64,000 nt of DNA from Candidatus Poribacteria bacterium (GCA_028818705.1 JAPPNJ010000161.1:53801-117800), one strand, 5' to 3'; positions 18,367 through 28,440 are shown, numbered from the stretch's first letter. Notes: generated by a model from the sequence alone, not told the origin. Made by a program: numbers and translations.

Positions 18367-18741
18367 TTAGACTGTCCTACCCTCGGTCGGTTCAGAAGCG
18401 AGCGTCTGTCCGCTACTTCGGGCAAGTGGAGATACGCTCCGTTGTGAGCGGTACGCATCTGTCGGTTGATTGCGAAGCAAAATTAGGTCGTTCCCATCTC
18501 GTTCAATAATGTCGTTCGCCATCAATACGGTTTCAAATTTCCGCATACTCGTCGTGAAAGTAATAGTGACACGTGCTGATGCTTCTAATGTAATTTGCCA
18601 ACCCGTCTCCGTTTTCACCCGAGTGAATCGCTCACTAATATCAAGCGACTGCATCTGCACAGCATTGATGATAACGCCACTCTCTGCCTGTGTCGAATCT
18701 TCGGTTTCAGCGGCACTCTCGTTATTATTTTGCTCTGCCAT
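18367..18741 (-). CDS. Small hypothetical protein
   Basis: A 124-residue protein from the ATG at 18741 (MAEQNNNESAAETEDSTQAE), preceded by GGAG at a suitable distance; a longer frame up to 18810 is less likely. After an acidic, Asn-rich N-terminus there is a beta-rich core (FTRVKTETGWQITLEASARVTITF) and a basic Ser-rich tail. No known domain is recognised. It lies just upstream of the zinc-ribbon gene, in the same direction. Confidence 0.6.
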   Translation of the reverse strand: MAEQNNNESAAETEDSTQAESGVIINAVQMQSLDISERFTRVKTETGWQITLEASARVTITFTTSMRKFETVLMANDIIERDGNDLILLRNQPTDAYRSQRSVSPLARSSGQTLASEPTEGRTV

Positions 18742-19075
18742 GTTGCGCTCCATGTCTATAGATCGAATTAGGATTGAGCATATTCTATCATACAGGCTGC
18801 AGATTGTCAAGCCAGTTTTCGGTTGTCAATTTAACAACCATCATTGAAAGTATCGGTGAATCCCAACTCCTAACTCACTGTAGATTCGATTTTCAACTGC
18901 ACTGTTTTCTACTTAAGTATCACGCTGGCGAGGTTTCCCAACCTCGCTGTTTTTCCTTAACCAACGCTCCTAAGCCACCAACTGCCAACCACCAATCATC
19001 AACCGCTACCTCCACTGTAGGAGGGATCTCCGAATCCCGACTGCTGATGGATGATTGCCGACAACTGAAATTGGT
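18742..19075. other. Divergent intergenic region with family A and C repeats
   Basis: No gene is seen. A family A hairpin lies at 18928-18947 (GCGAGGT/ACCTCGC, loop TTCCCA, followed by TGTTTTTCC). A family C repeat lies at 19016-19042 (GTAGGAGGGATCTCCGAATC then CCGACT). Between them is a run of CCAACTGCCAACCACCAATC-type short repeats. Because the flanking genes point away, these hairpins are not terminators of a visible gene. Confidence 0.6.
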
Positions 19076-19105
19076 TTGACATCGACCTCGTAAGTACACT
19101 ATAAT
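19076..19105 (+). promoter_or_regulatory. Strong sigma70-type promoter for the VWA gene
   Basis: TTGACA (19076-19081) and TATAAT (19100-19105), both perfect, are 18 bases apart. Transcription would begin about 19112, which rules against the GTG at 19108 and supports the ATG at 19132. Confidence 0.85.
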
Positions 19106-19131
19106 ATGTGGAGAAAGGAACAAGGAGAGAT

Positions 19132-21546
19132 ATGCGATTCACCTATTTTTGGCCCGGGTGGGCAGTTGCGCTCGGTATCGGCATTGCCATTGGCATAACC
19201 GTGTTCGTCTACTTCCGGGTTGCACGTCCTATGCACCCGAGATATAGGGTTTTGCTCGTTGTGCTGCGGATCTTCGCAGCCGCAATCCTGCTCGGTTGTC
19301 TTTTAGCCCCTATTGTTATTGAGAAAAAGGACATCACTCCACCGACACACCTTTCCGTCTTGGTAGATACATCACGAAGTATGGAACTCGTCGATATCCC
19401 TACTGATGAGATACCTAAGTCGAGATTGCGTCAGGTGAATCAACTCCTGTTTGATGTCCAAGGGAAATTTCTTCAGACGTTGCAAGATCGGTTTGAGGTC
19501 CATCTCTATCCTTTTGATACAGGACTCCATCAAAATGTTCCGCTTTCACAGAGTGTTGGTTCCGAGATGCCACAGTTTAAACCTGAGGGAGCACTTACCG
19601 ATATTGGCGGTGCTATACAAGAAGCTGCATCGATATGGAAAGGACAGCAGACTGCCGGTATTGTGCTTATTACTGATGGCGGTCACAATTCTGGACAGTT
19701 TCCTTTGGCAGCGATTACTGTGTTGGAAGTGCCGGTCTATACAGTAGGTGTAGGTGTTGTAGAGCCACCGAAGGACATTCAGATTCAACAAATCGATTAT
19801 GCACCGATCGCCTACACAGACCATGAAAGCATCATCCGCGTGAATGTAACGCAAACCGGCTATATCGGCAAGACGACACGATTGTCTCTGCGTGAAATGA
19901 AGGGAAATACACTTATAGATGCAGCGACACTGACCTTCGACGCTAACCCGCAGGCTTCTACTGAGTTACTAACGGAGAGCACACAAGCCGGTCCCACCAC
20001 CACCAAACAGGTGGTTGAACTGAAATTGACACCGCAGAATGAGGGAAATTTTCAATACACTGTCGCACTTCCGGCCCTTGATGGAGAATTAACAGAAGCG
20101 AACAATCGAAAGATGTTTTTTGTGAAGGTTGTAAAAGCAAAACTCAATGTCTTCTACCTTGAAGGCAGACCCAGATGGGATTACACGTTCTTAAAACGCG
20201 CCTTGGAGCGAGATCCAGATATTGAGGCGACTTGTGCAATTTTATCACGTGGAAAATCAAAGCAGATGTCTGCTGATACGGTGATAGAGGACTTAGATGG
20301 GTATTATCCACAATCTACATCGGCATCCGAAACGCCGCGATTTCCTGAGACGCCTGCTGAACTCTCCAAATACGATGTACTGATTTTAGGAGATTTGGCG
20401 GAAGCGCATCTTACCAAAGCGCAGCAGCTTGCCATTGTTGACTTCGTTGAGGTGCAAGGCAAACCTGTTATTTTTTTCTCCTCCCAGCGTACGCTCGGTG
20501 TAAGTGGGCTTAGGAACACGGAATTGGCGCAGCTTCTGCCAATTGACATCCCGGCAAGTGGATGCCGTCCACAAAACACAGAATTCACTGTACAGTTGAC
20601 CCGATCTGGGGCGTTTCATCCGATGCTCCAGATGGGTGATAGACAAAACACACAAAGAAATGACACCGAGGTGCCAGTCGGAAGTAATGCTACCGTGTGG
20701 GAAAACGTCCCGATCTCCTTATCTCGATCTTTTAACGGATTCCGTCTCAAAGGCGGCGCGACGGTCCTTATGGAAAACGGAAAGGGCACACCTATTCTGG
20801 TGCTGCAGCGAGCCGGTTTAGGCAAGAGTCTCCTTATTGCAGCAGAAGGACTCTGGAATTGGAATTTTGGGGTCAAAACATTTAAAGACAGTCGCTATCA
20901 AACAATCTATCCGCAATTCTGGGCACAGGTTCTTCGATGGATGGCAACGGACACCGATGATAAGAAACTCTATCTTTCTACAGATGCCGCAACCTATGCG
21001 ATAGGCGATACAGCCAAGGTTACAGCATATCTGTATTCTGAAACCTATCAGCGGCAAATGGACGCAACGGTTCAGATTGAGGTTGCACCCCCTGAAGGCG
21101 GACCCTTTCGACTCCAAATCCGCAGCGCAACTGAGAACGCAAACGGGATCGCATCACAACAGAACACGACCACCGACATCGGAAACCTCTATACTGCCCA
21201 ATTTGAATTACTACACAAGGGAACTTACCGTATTCGGGCAATCGGTAAAAGTGGAAACCTGACATTAGACGAAGATCAGATTGATGTTTATGCTCACCCG
21301 CAGCTTGCTGAATTGGAGATGCCTCAACTCAATGAGATCTTGCTGAAACAGCTCGCGGAACAGACCGGTGGTGCATATTTTACAATAACGAACGCGAGAT
21401 CGCTACCTGAGAATATTGCCAATGTCCAAAACCCGGTATTCGTTGATGCCGAACGCGAACTCTGGGCACATCCTCTGATTCTCATTACAGTTGTTGGGCT
21501 ATTAGGCACCGAATGGTTCTTACGTAAGCGGATTGGGTTAATTTGA
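19132..21546 (+). CDS. Membrane-anchored von Willebrand factor A domain protein with GATase1-like domain
   Basis: An 804-residue protein from the ATG at 19132 (AAGGAGA upstream). Two membrane helices (about 10-30 and 39-62) precede a VWA domain with the MIDAS motif D79-T-S81-R-S83 and LITDGGHNS. A middle beta domain, a GATase1-like segment (YDVLILGDLAEAHLT ... VQGKPVIFFSSQ) and a further beta domain follow, with a last membrane helix at the C-terminus (PLILITVVGLLGTEWFL). This architecture resembles the long VWA proteins found with DUF4159 and DUF4175 proteins, as here. Likely role: envelope-associated, metal-dependent protein-protein contact; molecular function unproven. Confidence 0.88.
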   Translation: MRFTYFWPGWAVALGIGIAIGITVFVYFRVARPMHPRYRVLLVVLRIFAAAILLGCLLAPIVIEKKDITPPTHLSVLVDTSRSMELVDIPTDEIPKSRLRQVNQLLFDVQGKFLQTLQDRFEVHLYPFDTGLHQNVPLSQSVGSEMPQFKPEGALTDIGGAIQEAASIWKGQQTAGIVLITDGGHNSGQFPLAAITVLEVPVYTVGVGVVEPPKDIQIQQIDYAPIAYTDHESIIRVNVTQTGYIGKTTRLSLREMKGNTLIDAATLTFDANPQASTELLTESTQAGPTTTKQVVELKLTPQNEGNFQYTVALPALDGELTEANNRKMFFVKVVKAKLNVFYLEGRPRWDYTFLKRALERDPDIEATCAILSRGKSKQMSADTVIEDLDGYYPQSTSASETPRFPETPAELSKYDVLILGDLAEAHLTKAQQLAIVDFVEVQGKPVIFFSSQRTLGVSGLRNTELAQLLPIDIPASGCRPQNTEFTVQLTRSGAFHPMLQMGDRQNTQRNDTEVPVGSNATVWENVPISLSRSFNGFRLKGGATVLMENGKGTPILVLQRAGLGKSLLIAAEGLWNWNFGVKTFKDSRYQTIYPQFWAQVLRWMATDTDDKKLYLSTDAATYAIGDTAKVTAYLYSETYQRQMDATVQIEVAPPEGGPFRLQIRSATENANGIASQQNTTTDIGNLYTAQFELLHKGTYRIRAIGKSGNLTLDEDQIDVYAHPQLAELEMPQLNEILLKQLAEQTGGAYFTITNARSLPENIANVQNPVFVDAERELWAHPLILITVVGLLGTEWFLRKRIGLI

Positions 21547-21554
21547 AAACATTC

Positions 21555-21650
21555 GCGAGGTGGAAACCTTTCACCTCGCCTGATGGAGTTTCCTAACCTC
21601 GTCAGTATTTCGTTCCTCGCGTTCGGTAGGCGATGTTTCTAACTTCGCCG
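21555..21650. repeat. Cluster of three family A hairpins
   Basis: Three tandem variants follow the VWA gene: GCGAGGTG/CACCTCGC (21555-21579), TGATGGAGTTTCCTAACC then TCGTCA (21581-21604), and GGTAGGCGATGTTTCTAAC then TTCGCC (21625-21649). They differ in sequence but partly keep pairing, as expected if structure is under selection. The first could terminate transcription, though no T-run follows. Confidence 0.7.
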
Positions 21651-21725
21651 GTCTTTTGTAAAGGATGTTGGCGGGAGAAGCAGCCCTGTAGAGCGCAATA
21701 TATATTTTGTAATGCAGCGAAAAAA

Positions 21726-22415
21726 ATGAGATGTTTTATGATACACTCAATAAAATGGCGATTCCTGTTTTTAGTGTGTTGCTTTCTGTTTTATACGACA
21801 ATTGGCATTCCAGAAGCCGGTGAAAAGTTCACTATTGCTCAGATCCACTACAGCGGTGGTGGAGACTGGTATGGGGACGCAACAACAATTAAGAATTGGC
21901 TCCATCTCCTCCGCTCGCGAACGGATATTGAAACTGCTGAAGATAGAGTCATCCTTAAGCTAACAGATCACACGCTTTACCAATATCCGATGCTCTACCT
22001 TGTAGGACACGGGAATATACGATTGACAGAAAGCGAAGTTGAGATTTTGCGGGACTATCTCATGAACGGTGGATTTCTGTTTGCCAACGACGATTACGGG
22101 CTTAACGCGAGTTTCCGGCGTGAAATGCGGAGGGTATTCCTAGATCAAGAATTACAACCTATACCGAACACGCACCTAATTTACCGATGCTTCTACGAAC
22201 TGAAAGGACTGCCTAAAATTCATGAGCACGACGGCGAACCCGCACAAGGATTTGGGTTCTTTCACGATGGAAGAATGGTCCTTTACTATGTTTACAGTGC
22301 TGACATCGGCGATGGGCTTGAGGATGCGGATGTACATCCAGAGGATACGCCTCAAGTCCGCGAACTCGCAGCAAAAATGGCGGTTAATATCGCTGTCTAT
22401 GCCTTAACCCACTAA
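21726..22415 (+). CDS. DUF4159 domain protein, exported
   Basis: About 229 residues from the ATG at 21726 (MRCFMIHSIKWRFLFLVCC), which begins a signal peptide; the open frame extends upstream but over repeat sequence. The mature part is a compact DUF4159 domain: FTIAQIHYSGGGDWYGDATTI, a YLVGHGNIRLTESEVEILRDYL-type segment, and GGFLFANDDYG, a flavodoxin or GATase1-like fold. Such proteins are common beside VWA and DUF4175 proteins, as here. No enzymatic activity is established. Confidence 0.85.
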   Translation: MRCFMIHSIKWRFLFLVCCFLFYTTIGIPEAGEKFTIAQIHYSGGGDWYGDATTIKNWLHLLRSRTDIETAEDRVILKLTDHTLYQYPMLYLVGHGNIRLTESEVEILRDYLMNGGFLFANDDYGLNASFRREMRRVFLDQELQPIPNTHLIYRCFYELKGLPKIHEHDGEPAQGFGFFHDGRMVLYYVYSADIGDGLEDADVHPEDTPQVRELAAKMAVNIAVYALTH

Positions 22416-22549
22416 TAGAGGTTATCGGTTAAGAGATTATAAGAGTAATCAGAATGCTTCGCTTTCAGTAGTGGGTATGCTTCGCAGTGAGAATAAAGAA
22501 ACTACTGATTACCGATTACTAACTACTGACTACTGACAACTAACCACTT
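22416..22549. repeat. Intergenic short-repeat cluster (family D)
   Basis: ATGCTTCGCTTTCAGTAG and TATGCTTCGCAGTGAG are imperfect direct copies, followed at 22502-22545 by a run of ACTACTGATTACCGATTACT-type units ending in TGACAACTAACC. No coding signal is seen. Confidence 0.5.
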
Positions 22550-25500
22550 ATGAACACACAAAATGTAAACCGTGCTTACGAAAACCTAATCGCGCAGCTC
22601 CGTGCTATTCGGCGGCAGTGGCGATGGCTTACCTTCTCGTTAGGGATGCTGAAGTGTTTAGGTATTCTTGCCCTTGTGATGACAGTTGTCCCTCTCATTT
22701 TGACGTTTAGCTTGCGCGTCTGGCAGTCCCCGTTTTCGCGCTGGGTAAGCATCGGTATTTTGTTACTATCAATAGGCATTGCGATTTACACAGTGGTTCG
22801 GACGCTTGTTCTACCACTTCGTCACAAATTGACTGATGCAGCAGTCGCAGCGCTCCTTGAATCGGCACAAACAGAAAGCGAGTTCGCATCCGAAAATCGG
22901 ATCCTGAGTGCTGTACAACTCCAGAAAGCATTAGGGGACAATCGACTTGGATATGCCCCGGAATTTATTGAACATCTGATCGTTCAGACCAGCAGAGATA
23001 TGGAACAGGTGCAGGGCAAACCGGTGTTTCAGTCCGAGTTTCCGAAATTCAAGCGAAGTCTGGGGATCGCTGTTGTCGGTATCGGACTTTTTTTTATTAC
23101 TTCTTTTCTCTTACCCACTGCTTTTGTAGACTTTACGCAGTCCTTTAAGGCTTTACCGGCGACCCTGCAGGTGGACCCCGAAAATCTCGAAAAGTCCATT
23201 CAGATTACAGAAATCCAACCTGGAAGTATTCAGGTTGAACGCGGCACGAATGTTAACATCACAGCAAATGTAAATGGGCACTTTGGCGCGCCTGTAGAAC
23301 TCTATTACCGCGTTGGGGAAACGGGCGAGGCTGCATCGGCGACGAAATGGCAATCGCTACCAATGCAACGGAAGTCTGCCGATGTAGGACATAACTTGCA
23401 GGTTTCCGACCCTTCCGTCCCGTACCGCGTAACGCTTGAAAAAGTGAGTCGTCCGCTCCAATACTATATTTCCGTCAAAGAGGTTGTATCCGTACAGTAT
23501 CAGCTAACAATCAGCAATGAACCAGTTGTCACACGCTTTCAGTATCGACTCAATTATCCCGCCTACACGCAACTACAACCCCAAACACTTCCAGCAAACA
23601 CGGGTGGTATTCAGACGCTCTTCGGAACTGAGGTCGTGTTCACTGGGGAAAGCAACAAACCACTTGAGAAGGCATCTCTTGCCTTTGAAGAATCCGGCGA
23701 TGTGTTGTTAGAGATTAAAGAACGGTCTGAGCACCGATCCACTATACAACCGATAGAGGGCGAGCAGAGACAAGAGACGCCTCCTATCCCTCGTATAATG
23801 CAAGGATCTTTTATCGCACAGCAGAGTGGAAATTACCACATCCGCATCACCGACGTTGATGGTTTTGCGAATCGTGATCCCGTTAACTATACGCTTACTG
23901 TTTTTGAGGATGCCGTCCCTGAGGTTTCTATCGTTGCGCCTGCGCGGGATACAGTTTTAGACAATTCTATGTTGGTAGAACTTAAAGTCGAAGCTACAGA
24001 TGACTACGGTGTACAGGAACTCCAACTCGTGTATCGTGTTGAGGTTGAGGGGGCTGAAGAAGTAAATGTGCCGTTGAAACGTTGGGATGTCAAAGGTGCT
24101 GATGTACGCAGATCGGTTTTCCTGACCTACACGTGGGACGTGGATCGAATTGGCATTTTTCCGGGTGAAACGCTCGCTTATTACGTCCAGGCACTTGACA
24201 ACGATAATGTCTCAGGGCCGAATATCGGTAAATCTTATACCTACACGCTTCGTTTCCCGTCCCTCTCCGAATTGTACGACGCAGTTGCTGCCGAGCAGGA
24301 AGCTGAACAGCGTGGGCTTGACGAACTCTTTGATGAGCAGGCAGATACCACTGGGTTGGTTGATGATCTCCTTGATACCATGAAAAGATTAAGCAGAAAG
24401 AATCAGGAACTCACGCGCAGCGATGAAAACCTTATGGAACAGGTGCTTGAAAACCAGAAACAGATTGAGCAGACAGCACAGCAATTGGTCGAAGATATGA
24501 AAGAGACTGTGAAACAGATGGAGCAGAATCAACTCTTTGACGCTGAGACTATTGAGAAGTATCAAGAACTGCAAGATTTAATGGAGCGGGCACTTTCTGA
24601 GGAACATAAAGAGATATTGAGGAAGTTGTCTGAGGCGTTGGCAAAACAGCAGCTGGATGAGCAAGAAGCGTCTATGCAGGAAGCGAATCTCAGCCAAGAG
24701 CAGTTTTTACAGCAATTGGAACGTGCCAAAGCACTCTACGAACAAATCCTGCTGCAGCAAGAATTGGAAGCCGCTGCTAAGCAGGCAGCAGCACTTGCTG
24801 AACAACAAAAGGGGTTGATGGACACATTGGAAGCGTCTACAGAATCTGCGGCTTTGAATGACCTCGCGCAGAAAGAGGATAGAATCGGTGAAGAATTCGG
24901 GCAACTCAGCGAAAAATTGGAGAAACTCGGCACGGAGATGAAAGAACTCGCTCAGAACAGTGAGAACGCGCCACCGCAAGTAGAACGGATCGCAGATGAA
25001 ATCCTGCGCCTCAACCAGTTTACGCATGAATATAAACTCCCTGAAATGCTCAATGCTACCAGTGACAGCCTGCGAAGCGGACAGAACAGTGAAGCACTCG
25101 AGTCCGGACGTGGCGCGCAACAGACCTTGACGGAGCTCGCCCAAGGTTTAGATAACGCTTTGGCATTCATGGAAGGTGCAAACGCAAATGAAACTTTAAC
25201 TGTGATGCGCGAAGCCGTTGAAAGTGGGCTCCATCTTTCTCATATCCACGAGGAGGTTATCACACAAACGAGCGATATCCTGACCGATGGGCAGGCTGGT
25301 GCTTATATCCAGAATGAGATATTGAGATTGCAAAGACTCGCAGCGGATGAACTAACCACGGCTGAAGGGGTTACGCAACTTTCAAGTAAACTTTGGGCGT
25401 TGGGTAATCGGCAGATAGAGGTGCCACCTGAAGTTGTTTGGCATCTTAATGCTTCAAACGATGCACTTTCTCGTGCTGCGCGCGCTTTGGAAGATAGACA

Positions 25501-26167
25501 ACCCAGCCTTGCGATTCCTATCCAGAAAGCCGCACTCGCCGACCTCAATCAAGCAATCTTTGAACTACTTGACGCAATGGCACAGATGAACCAGCAGATG
25601 GATGCCAGCGGCTTTGAAAACATGATGCAGCAGTTACAGCAACTCGCCGAAAGTCAAGACCAGTTGAACCAGATGGCGGAGCAGTTAAGTCAACAGATGC
25701 GAGAGCAAGGTCAAACCCCAGGACTCGAACAGATGGTGCAGCAACTTGCCGCCCAACAGCAGCTGATTCGAGAGGCAGCTGAACGCCTTGCTGAACGTAC
25801 AGAGCAGATGGCAGAAATGCTTGGTAGTCTTGAGGATGTTGCGCAAGAGATGACCGAAGTAGAGAAGTCGCTGCAGCAAGGCAGGCTTGATCAGGAAGTC
25901 CTTGATAGACAAGCGCAAATTTTGACTCGGATGCTTGATAGTTTAAAGTCGCTTCAGAAACGAGATGTCGGTAAGCAGCGCAAAGCGGAAGTGGCGCAAA
26001 GCCCATCAGCACCAGCGCAGGAGGTTCCCCCCTTGCATCCCGAATTACTCGAAATCGTTCGGAAATTGGAAACCACGCCAAATGCCAAGGAATTTGAGAA
26101 CATTCCATTTCAATATAGGGAACAATTAAGGCGCTACTTTAAGGCACTTTCGCAAAAACGACAGTAA
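22550..26167 (+). CDS. DUF4175-like membrane protein with long Gln-rich coiled coil
   Basis: A 1205-residue protein. Two membrane helices (about 28-52 and 62-85) and a third (about 170-192) precede large beta-rich extracytoplasmic domains (about 205-590; includes YRLNYPAYTQLQPQTLP and VSIVAPARDTVLDN). The C-terminal half (about 600-1160) is an extended coiled coil rich in Gln, Glu and Met (EQMVQQLAAQQQLIREAAER). This matches the DUF4175 family, found next to VWA and DUF4159 genes. The usual MoxR ATPase and DUF58 partners are not in this window. A structural or tethering role at the envelope is inferred. Confidence 0.82.
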   Translation: MNTQNVNRAYENLIAQLRAIRRQWRWLTFSLGMLKCLGILALVMTVVPLILTFSLRVWQSPFSRWVSIGILLLSIGIAIYTVVRTLVLPLRHKLTDAAVAALLESAQTESEFASENRILSAVQLQKALGDNRLGYAPEFIEHLIVQTSRDMEQVQGKPVFQSEFPKFKRSLGIAVVGIGLFFITSFLLPTAFVDFTQSFKALPATLQVDPENLEKSIQITEIQPGSIQVERGTNVNITANVNGHFGAPVELYYRVGETGEAASATKWQSLPMQRKSADVGHNLQVSDPSVPYRVTLEKVSRPLQYYISVKEVVSVQYQLTISNEPVVTRFQYRLNYPAYTQLQPQTLPANTGGIQTLFGTEVVFTGESNKPLEKASLAFEESGDVLLEIKERSEHRSTIQPIEGEQRQETPPIPRIMQGSFIAQQSGNYHIRITDVDGFANRDPVNYTLTVFEDAVPEVSIVAPARDTVLDNSMLVELKVEATDDYGVQELQLVYRVEVEGAEEVNVPLKRWDVKGADVRRSVFLTYTWDVDRIGIFPGETLAYYVQALDNDNVSGPNIGKSYTYTLRFPSLSELYDAVAAEQEAEQRGLDELFDEQADTTGLVDDLLDTMKRLSRKNQELTRSDENLMEQVLENQKQIEQTAQQLVEDMKETVKQMEQNQLFDAETIEKYQELQDLMERALSEEHKEILRKLSEALAKQQLDEQEASMQEANLSQEQFLQQLERAKALYEQILLQQELEAAAKQAAALAEQQKGLMDTLEASTESAALNDLAQKEDRIGEEFGQLSEKLEKLGTEMKELAQNSENAPPQVERIADEILRLNQFTHEYKLPEMLNATSDSLRSGQNSEALESGRGAQQTLTELAQGLDNALAFMEGANANETLTVMREAVESGLHLSHIHEEVITQTSDILTDGQAGAYIQNEILRLQRLAADELTTAEGVTQLSSKLWALGNRQIEVPPEVVWHLNASNDALSRAARALEDRQPSLAIPIQKAALADLNQAIFELLDAMAQMNQQMDASGFENMMQQLQQLAESQDQLNQMAEQLSQQMREQGQTPGLEQMVQQLAAQQQLIREAAERLAERTEQMAEMLGSLEDVAQEMTEVEKSLQQGRLDQEVLDRQAQILTRMLDSLKSLQKRDVGKQRKAEVAQSPSAPAQEVPPLHPELLEIVRKLETTPNAKEFENIPFQYREQLRRYFKALSQKRQ

Positions 26168-26190
26168 TTAATGGTAGTCAGTTGTCGGTA

Positions 26191-26250
26191 ATCAACGGTA
26201 TGAATGCCGTGAAGCATTCAATCAACGGTATTCATGCCTTAGGGCATGAA
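26191..26250. repeat. Two tandem family B repeats
   Basis: ATCAACGGTATGAATGCC with GTGA and AGCATTCA (26191-26220) is followed directly by ATCAACGGTATTCATGCC with TTAG and GGCATGAA (26221-26250). The loops and some stem positions differ while pairing between GCC and GGC-type arms is partly kept. A family D fragment (GTAGTCAGTTGTCGGTAATC) precedes them. Confidence 0.8.
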
Positions 26251-26427
26251 CCGGGGGTTGCTGACACAACCCTTTCGGTTCTCAGATAAGAGGTCGTTGT
26301 GACTTAATGGAGACAGTTCTCGGTTTTCGGACAAGGATGGTCTGTGGCATGCACACAATACGCGACCGCTACAGACTTAACCGATAGCCGAAAACGGACA
26401 ACCGACAATTACAAAAAGGAGAAGAGA

Positions 26428-27444
26428 ATGAGAACAGCAGTCAGCATTGTTGAAGATGCGTTCTACATTAATGGTGAAATTACCTATCCGGGACGTTTCT
26501 ACCAAGATAATAAAATAGAGGGATTGCTCATCAATACCCGTATGGTGCAGGGCATCTTCGATGACCGCAACCCAGAGACTATTCACCTATGGGAATATCC
26601 AGATACAGGCGAATGGGACGCTGAGCGCAATACCCGTGAATTTTTAGCCGCGATGCCGGCGTGGCGTGCCCACGGCGTGTTGGCGTTTACTATTAACCTC
26701 CAAGGCGGTAGCCCTGAAGGCTATTCTAAAGCACAACCGTGGCATAACTCAGGCATAGAAGCGGATGGAAGCCTCACCCCGGATTATCTGTCGCGACTTG
26801 AACGCATCATCGACTTTGCCGATGCACTCGGTATGGTTGTTATTCTCGGTTATTTCTATTTTGGGCAAGACCACCGACTGGCAGACGAAAGCGCCGTCAA
26901 ACAGGCTGTAGACAACGCAACTGGATGGCTCTTTGACAAGGGGTATACCAACGTTATCGTTGAGGTTAACAACGAATGCAATGTCAGATATTCACACGAA
27001 ATCCTACAACCGCACAGGGTACATGAATTGATTGAACGGGTGAAAGCAACGACACACAATGGGAATAGATTCCTCGTCGGAACCAGTTACGGTGGCGGTA
27101 GGGTGCCACTTGAAAATGTTGTCCGTTCTTCCGATTTTCTGCTGGTCCACGGAAACGGCGTGAGCGATCCGAACCGTATTATCTCTATGGTTCAGGAAAC
27201 ACGCCAGGTCCCCGGTTACCGTCCGATGCCGATTCTTTTTAACGAAGACGACCACTTTGATTTCGATAAACCGTTGAACAACTTCGTTGCTGCTGTGAGT
27301 CAATATGCCTCGTGGGGCTACTTCGATCCGGGTGAAAATGACTATTGCAACGGTTATCAATCCGTGCCAGTACAATGGCAACTCAACACACCTCGCAAAC
27401 AAGCCTTTTTTCAGAAAGCTTGCGACATCACCGGATTTTTTTAA
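26428..27444 (+). CDS. GH5-like clan A glycoside hydrolase
   Basis: A 338-residue TIM-barrel protein from the ATG at 26428, preceded by AAAAGGAGAAGAGA; the open frame upstream (from 26344) is repeat sequence. The proposed acid/base is Glu183 in VEVNNECN and the nucleophile Glu273 in ILFNEDDHF, the spacing and strand context expected of clan A glycosidases such as GH5. YINGEITYPGR at the N-terminus and FYFGQDHRL are also typical. There is no signal peptide, so the enzyme is probably cytoplasmic and acts on imported oligosaccharides; substrate unknown. Confidence 0.75.
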   Translation: MRTAVSIVEDAFYINGEITYPGRFYQDNKIEGLLINTRMVQGIFDDRNPETIHLWEYPDTGEWDAERNTREFLAAMPAWRAHGVLAFTINLQGGSPEGYSKAQPWHNSGIEADGSLTPDYLSRLERIIDFADALGMVVILGYFYFGQDHRLADESAVKQAVDNATGWLFDKGYTNVIVEVNNECNVRYSHEILQPHRVHELIERVKATTHNGNRFLVGTSYGGGRVPLENVVRSSDFLLVHGNGVSDPNRIISMVQETRQVPGYRPMPILFNEDDHFDFDKPLNNFVAAVSQYASWGYFDPGENDYCNGYQSVPVQWQLNTPRKQAFFQKACDITGFF

Positions 27445-27562
27445 TTTCGCGCCAAGCGTGGGAAGTACAGGATAAGTTTAGATGCAGTTTTTGATGAAGA
27501 ACCGCAAGCCACCGTTGTTAGTTTGCTAACTGTGTTCTTAAATCCCTGAAAAATTACTGTCA

Positions 27563-27590
27563 GCAGACGACAACGGCGTCTGCGTTTCTT
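27563..27590 (+). terminator. Terminator-like hairpin before the slipin gene
   Basis: GCAGACG (27563-27569) pairs with CGTCTGC (27577-27583), followed by GTTTCTT. It lies about 120 bases after the GH5-like gene. Confidence 0.45.
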
Positions 27591-27651
27591 GATAATGGAG
27601 TGTTAGATACATAAGCCTTTCAGAAATGCTAGTGTGTCCAATAGTTAAAAA

Positions 27652-28419
27652 ATGCCACAAATTGATCCAACTTATTTTGCTATTGTCGTTGCGGTCGTCA
27701 TTATGCTTGGGACGAGCGTTAGGATCCTTAAAGAATATGAGCGTGCCGTTATCTTCCGTCTCGGACGCTTAACCTCGACCCGCGGTCCTGGACTTGTCTT
27801 TATGATACCCTTCTGGATTGAACGCATGCAACGCATCAGCCTGCGGGTTATCGTCAACGATGTCACCCCGCAAGACGTGATTACAAAGGACAACGTCTCC
27901 GTGAGCGTCAACGCTGTGCTTACTTTCAGAGTAATAGAACCTGATAGAGCAGTGATTGAGGTAGAAGACTTCGGTTTCGCTATTGCCCAAACTGCACAGA
28001 CGACGCTTCGTAGTGTGCTTGGACGTGCGGAACTCGACGATCTACTCTCCGAACGCGAGAAGTTAAATCAGGACTTGGAGGAGATCATCAAAAAGCATTG
28101 CGAACCGTGGGGGGTTGAGGTGCTGGCGATGGAGATCAAACACGTCGATCTCCCTGTTGAGATGCAACGCGCAATGGCGAAACAGGCGGAAGCGGAACGG
28201 GAACGTCGCGCCAAAGTTACACACGCCGAAGGTGAGTTTGAATCTGCCGAGGTCTTAACCAATGCCGCCGAAATCCTTAGTAGGATCCCGACTGCTGTTC
28301 AACTCCGATTCCTTCAGGCATTGGTAGAAGTCAGTGCCGAGAAAAACTCGACCATGGTTTTCCCAATTCCGATAGATCTACTCAGTCCGTTCATTGACAA
28401 GTTGAAGGACGAGAAGTAG
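27652..28419 (+). CDS. SPFH/stomatin-family slipin
   Basis: A 255-residue membrane-scaffold protein. One N-terminal hydrophobic segment (about 6-24) precedes the SPFH (band 7) domain with [29 protein letters not shown] and [12 protein letters not shown], then a charged helix ([21 protein letters not shown]) used for oligomerisation. It lacks the adjacent NfeD-type gene that often accompanies slipins. No clear ribosome binding site precedes the ATG. Confidence 0.92.
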   Translation: MPQIDPTYFAIVVAVVIMLGTSVRILKEYERAVIFRLGRLTSTRGPGLVFMIPFWIERMQRISLRVIVNDVTPQDVITKDNVSVSVNAVLTFRVIEPDRAVIEVEDFGFAIAQTAQTTLRSVLGRAELDDLLSEREKLNQDLEEIIKKHCEPWGVEVLAMEIKHVDLPVEMQRAMAKQAEAERERRAKVTHAEGEFESAEVLTNAAEILSRIPTAVQLRFLQALVEVSAEKNSTMVFPIPIDLLSPFIDKLKDEK

Positions 28420-28440
28420 CGGAAGTTTGGTCGTTGGTCG

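Noticed and set aside
25545-26108. 187-codon minus-strand frame inside the DUF4175-like gene
   Set aside because: Low-complexity translation produced by the repetitive Gln/Glu codons of the real gene.
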